From Triops longicaudatus (Eukaryota > Arthropoda > Branchiopoda > Notostraca > Triopsidae), in assembly GCA_022885665.1 (NCBI GenBank), contig JAGQDJ010000157.1, positions 62,001-126,000 of the forward strand: a DNA stretch of 64,000 nt. The letters run 5' to 3'. Shown here one piece after another: positions 58,863 through 64,000 of this stretch (position 1 is the stretch's first letter; every line of letters begins with the position of its first letter). The notes under the pieces are model-generated. The model searched no databases. It had not been told where the DNA came from and saw only the letters and a program-made list of their open reading frames with translations. The translations under genes were made by a program, and so were the position numbers.

Positions 58863-60235
58863 TCGCCGAAGCGGATCATGAAATCGGGTAGATTAACAAC
58901 CAAAATGAGTTCCTTGTCGGCGGTTGCGGCTCAATAAGGTTCATTGGTCGGACACCGACGCGTCTTGAGATCGTGTAAAATTGACCTGAAGTTTCACACT
59001 GTAATGTTTTGGTTTGTAATTCGACAACCGATTAAGTTTGTGAATAAACATGAATTGACTGAACTAAGCCCCTTGATGTATTTCAGTCCGTCGTTGCCCA
59101 TCGTTCCCAATACATTGGCTATCACCCGAATTGTCAGCTAATGGTGAGTTAAAGTGTTAGCGGGTGGAATGCTGGTAAGGCGCATACTACACACACATCA
59201 CGTGGTGACTTTTTTGTATGAAGCAACTTCAAGTAAATTACACCAAACATCACAGAATGGTATTCCGTAAAGGGTATATATTCCGTTTTGAATTAATTTG
59301 ATAAATAACATAACACAAATAATGACAAACGATAATTGAAAAAATACTTGTACACGAGATGAAATAATTTGGCTTGACGATATTCTTACTGTGCAGAATC
59401 TAATCGTTTGAGCAAACCAGATTTAAGCGCGAATTACTCTTCGAGCAAGTTCATCAATATTCGGGACGTTATTTGTGACGCGTTCCGCGGGAACTGTATC
59501 TGCCGCTGCTGACTATTGCCATGTTTTGAAAATACAGCATTTACCGCATCTGCCGAAAGCACTTACAATTACCGTGCGGTCGCGGTAACTTCAAGTGCTG
59601 TAGGCGACTAAGTTAGATGACTTTTCCGGTTTCTGAAGGGGCGAAAGGTCAAATAATTGGAATCAAATAAAGTGCCGACATTTTATGGAGTGTGTATTCA
59701 TGCTAATATATAAGTATAGTGCTAATGTTTGGGATACAAACTTTCAAATTTTCTAGAAAAAGGAACAAAAAACTTTAGCTTTTGCTACGTATAGTTAGGC
59801 TAGGTTGAGGGAAAAGGATCAAAGGATGTGTACGTGGGAAAGGGGGTTAAAGCCGATAACTCCTAAGACTTGAACTTTATCTTAAGTAAACACCATGTGG
59901 CTTCAATGTGACTAAAAAATGGTTAGCAGTGCGCTTCATAATGCTTGTTTTTCTTTGTATACGACCAGTCCGTAGCCAGGGGGGTTAGGGGGTTTATCAT
60001 CCACCTTCCCTGAAATTTTCTTTTTAGAACGGTAAACAAAGTAAATCCTGGATACGGCCCTGAATAGAGGAGAGACAAGACAGTTGACGCGTCGGAAAAA
60101 CAGTACAAAAATCATAAGTTATGAACTACAAAAGTTTGGGGAATGTAAAAAATCAAGCATTTAGTGAATTCGACGAAGGTGACCCGGGCAAATTTTCGTT
60201 GAAAAAGCGCGAAGCACATGTGAGAAAATAAATAC
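58530..60235 (-). repeat. Copy B of the ~1.8-kb element, inverted relative to 26097-27990
   Basis: The complement of 60235 down to about 58530 matches copy A across non-coding sequence and the start of the BEL/Pao polymerase. Shared blocks include the complement of CTATTCAGGGCCGTATCCA at about 60050 and the AACCTTATTGAGCCGCA block near 58935. About 31 kb separate the arms. Confidence 0.85.
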
Positions 60236-60475
60236 AACGCTCAGCCACAAGGATTCATACGTAAAGTTACAGGAGACTTGTAAATAAAAGTGGCGCTTTG
60301 GTACGGTTTGAAGCGTTTAATACCTCATTTGATACCCAGGACACTACACCACGTGCTACGGCAAGTTAAGTGTCGGGCTACAGTTTTGTGTGCGCGTGGC
60401 GTGAAAAGTAAAAAACAGAATTGTCCCATCCCTCCTCTGCGAACACAACTCTATTACGTAAAACATTACTACATC

Positions 60476-63400
60476 TCATACAATATCATCCATGTCTTCA
60501 TCGACTGGAGATCCAGTGGACGGCGGAAACCAGAGTTCGTAGACTCCATCGTAGACTCCATCATCCACATACTGAATACGGAAATCAAGCTTCCGTTGTC
60601 GAAACACAGTAACGGCGCATGCAGCGCTTTCGGAGCTAAGACCACGTAATTTCAAGACTGACGCACGATTGAAATTTGCTAAACATCTGCCAGGCCATTT
60701 TCCCGCACGGTCGGCGATAGCTTCATAGAAGGCTTGCCGTACAGGGTACTCGTTTAAATAAAAATCAGTCGTTTGTAGTTTAGGAACATTCAGAACATCT
60801 TCATACAAAGCAATGCAAAATTTGCTGCCTCTCAAAAACGCAGATTCTTCTTTAGCTAAAGAGGCTGATAGATCTTGGAGCGAAAATACGTCCTCTTCGT
60901 TGACATCATCACGATCAGATTCGTCATCGTCCGAATCACCATGATCGTCCAGGGTCACTTGATCCTCTTCGACGATATTCAGTAGTACAGTGTCAATATT
61001 CGGACAATGTTCTAGGACTTTAACCCACTGCGTTACTTGTTTGCAACAAATCCAAACTAAAGGATTGAAACTCAACTCCTTCAAGGATTGCGAATTTGCT
61101 CGTGTCAGAATATCCAAAAGCTGGATGGTAATTTCCTCCTTTCCACTGAGAAAGTTTTCTTTCGTTACATGACCAAGAGTGAAAACCCTTAGGCTGCTTA
61201 AACATCCGCAAAGCCAGTCCAAAAGTTCAAGTGCAACTGTGACGCGGTCAAGGCTGAGTTCTTCCAACGGCAACGGTGTTACTTTGGTTTCAAAGAGATG
61301 ACGGTTTTCGAGTTTCAGCGTCACCCATTGCAGCGAAAGGTGTTTTAGACGACAAGAGCTCACTGCCGCATATTTGGAGATACTCAATGCCTAATGCAAA
61401 GCAGATTAATGTACACCAAGTATATCGTCGACTCACGTTGATCGTTAAATCCATGTTAGCAAAAGTCAGGCTTTCTAGTTTGCTACCAAGTATGCCAGTT
61501 ATCAAGCAGTCCAGTTCCTGGCCACTCATGTCATTGGCTAAGCTGAGATATAAGGAACAAAGGTTATCTGCTACTTTTAATCCGTTAATCACGTGTCCAA
61601 TTACAGCCTTTGGTCTGTTCGCCAAACCGAGAATGAAAAATTTATAATGTTTTTAAACGGGAATCATCCTTCGGTAAACATTCGGACAATTTCATTATTA
61701 ATGTACGATCATCACGAGCTTCATGGTTTTGAATTGTGCTTGACAATTATTTAAATTGCACTCTCTAGAAAACCATTTTTTTATGTATATACATCACTGA
61801 AAAATTGAAACTGACTTTACGACTGCTTTGCTTTTTAGAGTACGTTTGAAAACTAGTTTAGAAAACAACATTACTTCAGCGACAGTGATAGATGTTCGAG
61901 TCTTTTTGGAAGCCAGCATTCAGCCAAAACTACGCAGAGCTCTTCACAGGTTGAGTTTCCAGTTTCTATTATGCAAGTGACAAATAGAATTATTTCTACT
62001 TGTATTTTGTTTCCAAGTAATGTACAATACAATTTACTCGTAATGTAGGAAAATATTATCTTTTGTACCTGACGATAAGGCGAACTCCAGACTCTTTAGG
62101 GAGCACGTCAAGTTGCCTGGAACTTTGAACGCGTTGATAATGGCGAGGATAGCGTCTTCATCTATTGGAGAATCATTGCCAGAAACTCTTCAGTTCGATG
62201 AAATACCATATTTTATGTTAGTACCTAAAAAGGCGAATGCCAAATGTGCGGGACAATTTTTGGACTTCAGGAGGAGTGTCAAGGAATTTGTCATGGCTTC
62301 TTGTAAGATCTGAGTGGGTATAACAGGTAAAGAGGATGATTGATCCGGAAAAAGAACGCCGGAGAGCAAACTACGCCAAGAGTCCTTGCAAACCAAGCTT
62401 GCCACGTAAATATCAGAGCGTAATATTTTGTCGATTAAAGGTGGTAAATTTTCTAAAAGGCCTCTTCTGTAGCTTTGTCCATAATCGAGAAACACAATAG
62501 GACATGGACGAAAGAAGTTCTTGTTCTTATAACCATTTCCGACTGTTACACTTACTTGATTTGTTACAAGTTGTAAAAGGTGGTCCATTGCTTGACCGAG
62601 TGGGTTGCTAAGAATGTCGTACTGGAATGTCAATGAAATTTTTCGAAGGTTCTTATAGAACTGGGGAAGCACTTTTAAGTAAGACTCCAGCGTTACATTT
62701 ACGCTTACTAGCGGCAAAGCTTTTTGTAGGTTTGACCAGTTTTCTGTTAGTCCTTTGGGATCCGTAAGATATTTCTCCAAGAATTTCCACGTACTCAAGA
62801 AGTCTCTGGGAAACTTGATATCACAGAAAGAGTTAACGATAATTTGTTCTCGTTTCATTTCGAAAATAAACTCGAAAACTTTCTCGTAACTGATGCTTTT
62901 GACAAATCGGTCCAGCAAATTTAGTTCAACACTCGCTTGATCTTTTTCATTACAGAGGTAGTAAGCTGCTAAAAATTCGGCCATTGTTCGGTGCGTGGCT
63001 TGGTACACAGTGTTGCAAGACTTGCCAAAACTTTTGATGACAACACCGGCTTCGACCAAGCGACTGATTTTGGGATCACTGGGCGTACCGCTTTCTTTAT
63101 TGCCATTTAACTGAAACAGGTTAAACAGCATTTCATCCTTTCTCAGACCTTGGAGACAAAGAAATCCAAATTCTTGCAGGTATTCTCGATGCTCTTCTTT
63201 AAACTTGTCTTTCAACAAAGCCCAATTCCAATCCTCAGGGTCGTTTCCCGCAGCAATGGCACGTTTGGCAGCTGTGCGACACAAGTTCTGGTTAATCATG
63301 GCGAAATAGAGTCCGGATAAAGTCTCAGGCAGTCGGCAATCCGGGACTTCACCAGCCAGGCAACACATCATAGCACACAGTAGAGGGCATTGGGCCAAGT

Positions 63401-64000
63401 CTTTGTACGGGCATTGGTGAAGAACGTTGTCCATGAAAGCTTCAAACTGTTCACCTGTACGGCGCTTTTTTGTGGGCCTTAGTGGAATAGGATCTTCAAT
63501 ACTGTCGTAATCCTCCATGGTAGTTTGATTGAACGAGTAGCGTACAGCGTCCTCTTTCGTTATGTTACCCGACTTGACGAAGAACTTGCCAACAGCCATT
63601 GCAATCTGCTTCGTACCGTAACCTTTCACGGTAACGCAAAAGTTTTTTCCCCTAATTTGCTTCGGAACGTGACCAAACCGCGACGTCACAATCAAATGGC
63701 ATTTGTTCCAAAAGCTCCTTTCCATGATTTTGCCCACGAATTTCTTTGTAGCATTCTTCGCCTCATCGTACCCGTCTAGTACGATTAACACTTGCAGTTC
63801 TCTGCGTCCTTTCAAAATGTCATCCAGTGGCACATTCACCTTGTCTTCGTAGATATTCTTCAAGTGGCTTAGAAGATCTTCCTAGAATTAAAGTTGTTAT
63901 TGCGCACGGGAAAACTGGACGAACTTACATTTTCTTCCATGAGGCCTAATCGAGCGGTAAGGAACAAATCGAAGGCTTTTATGTAATTGTATTTGTCGTG
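60476..64000 (-). CDS. NLR-type NACHT-LRR protein, 5' end beyond the window
   Basis: Six minus-strand exons are visible: >64000-63929, 63881-62225, 62185-62069, 61965-61875, 61614-61437 and 61390-60476. They keep frame for about 1010 residues to a TGA. The big exon holds the second half of a NACHT ATPase: LQVLIVLDGYDEAKN (Walker B), CHLIVTSRFG (sensor 1), then CPLLCAMMCCLAGE and ATHRTMAEFLAAYYLC, which are NLR winged-helix/superhelical motifs. The Walker A lies upstream of the window. The smaller exons code leucine-rich repeats (SLKSLEFALSS, RLEHLSLSL, KLESLTFANMDL, LEELSLDRVTV). A poly-Asp/Glu stretch and a unique C-terminal domain follow. NLRs are cytosolic danger sensors or other STAND switches; the effector domain is unseen. 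One intron (62186-62224) is only 39 bp. Confidence 0.9.

Noticed and set aside
1..64000. CRISPR arrays, bacterial operons, tRNA or rRNA genes
   Set aside because: No direct-repeat/spacer arrays; tandem repeats here lack unique spacers. No cloverleaf or rRNA sequence was recognised by eye. Gene structure is eukaryotic.

Overview
This is eukaryotic DNA. Genes are split by short introns with GT/AG ends (39-80 bp is common), the AT-rich intergenic space is full of degraded transposons, and several families are animal-specific. Two things point to an arthropod. Short tracts of the arthropod telomere unit TTAGG/CCTAA occur in many places, and a BTB-TTK type N-terminus carrying the FCVRWNNH signature is present. 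I cannot name the species or class from the sequence.

Intact or nearly intact host genes, left to right, are: STEEP1-like (+, 3843-4853); a BTB-domain protein resembling BTBD8 (-, 5755-7658); ZMYND19 (-, 10291-14326, first exon not found); NUDT17-like Nudix hydrolase (+, 18592-22420); an unrecognised secreted cysteine-rich protein (+, 28629-29777); POFUT1 (-, 47327-49343) lying 222 bp downstream of NUBPL (-, 49566-51381); CutA (+, 52122-55392); and the 3' part of an NLR-type NACHT-LRR protein (-, 60476 to beyond 64000). For all except ZMYND19 and the NLR, the exon chains I joined by hand keep frame from start to stop, and the protein lengths are close to those known for the families.

Between them lie a gag fragment (23.5 kb), a 1.8 kb repeat present twice in opposite orientation (26.1-28.0 kb and 58.5-60.2 kb) and linked to a BEL/Pao reverse transcriptase, a longer degraded BEL/Pao element (56.0-58.9 kb), a Ty3/gypsy fragment (32.4 kb), a Jockey-like endonuclease fragment (39.1-39.8 kb), and two copies of a TIR DNA transposon with approx. 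10-bp target duplications (30.4-31.2 kb and 40.1-40.3 kb).

The stretch 33.3-41.5 kb is the oddest part. It is a patchwork of short pieces of unrelated conserved genes: the 5' end of UFM1, an interrupted ORF, an unrecognised three-exon piece overlapping a PHM (peptidylglycine monooxygenase) piece, the 5' end of RPL5, one kinesin exon, and three BTB-TTK pieces. They lie on both strands, still carry introns in several cases, and are each cut off at an abrupt break. A single N flanked by a perfect 131-bp duplication (29951-30213) shows that the assembly was joined artificially nearby. Genuine gene-fragment capture and mis-assembly both remain possible.
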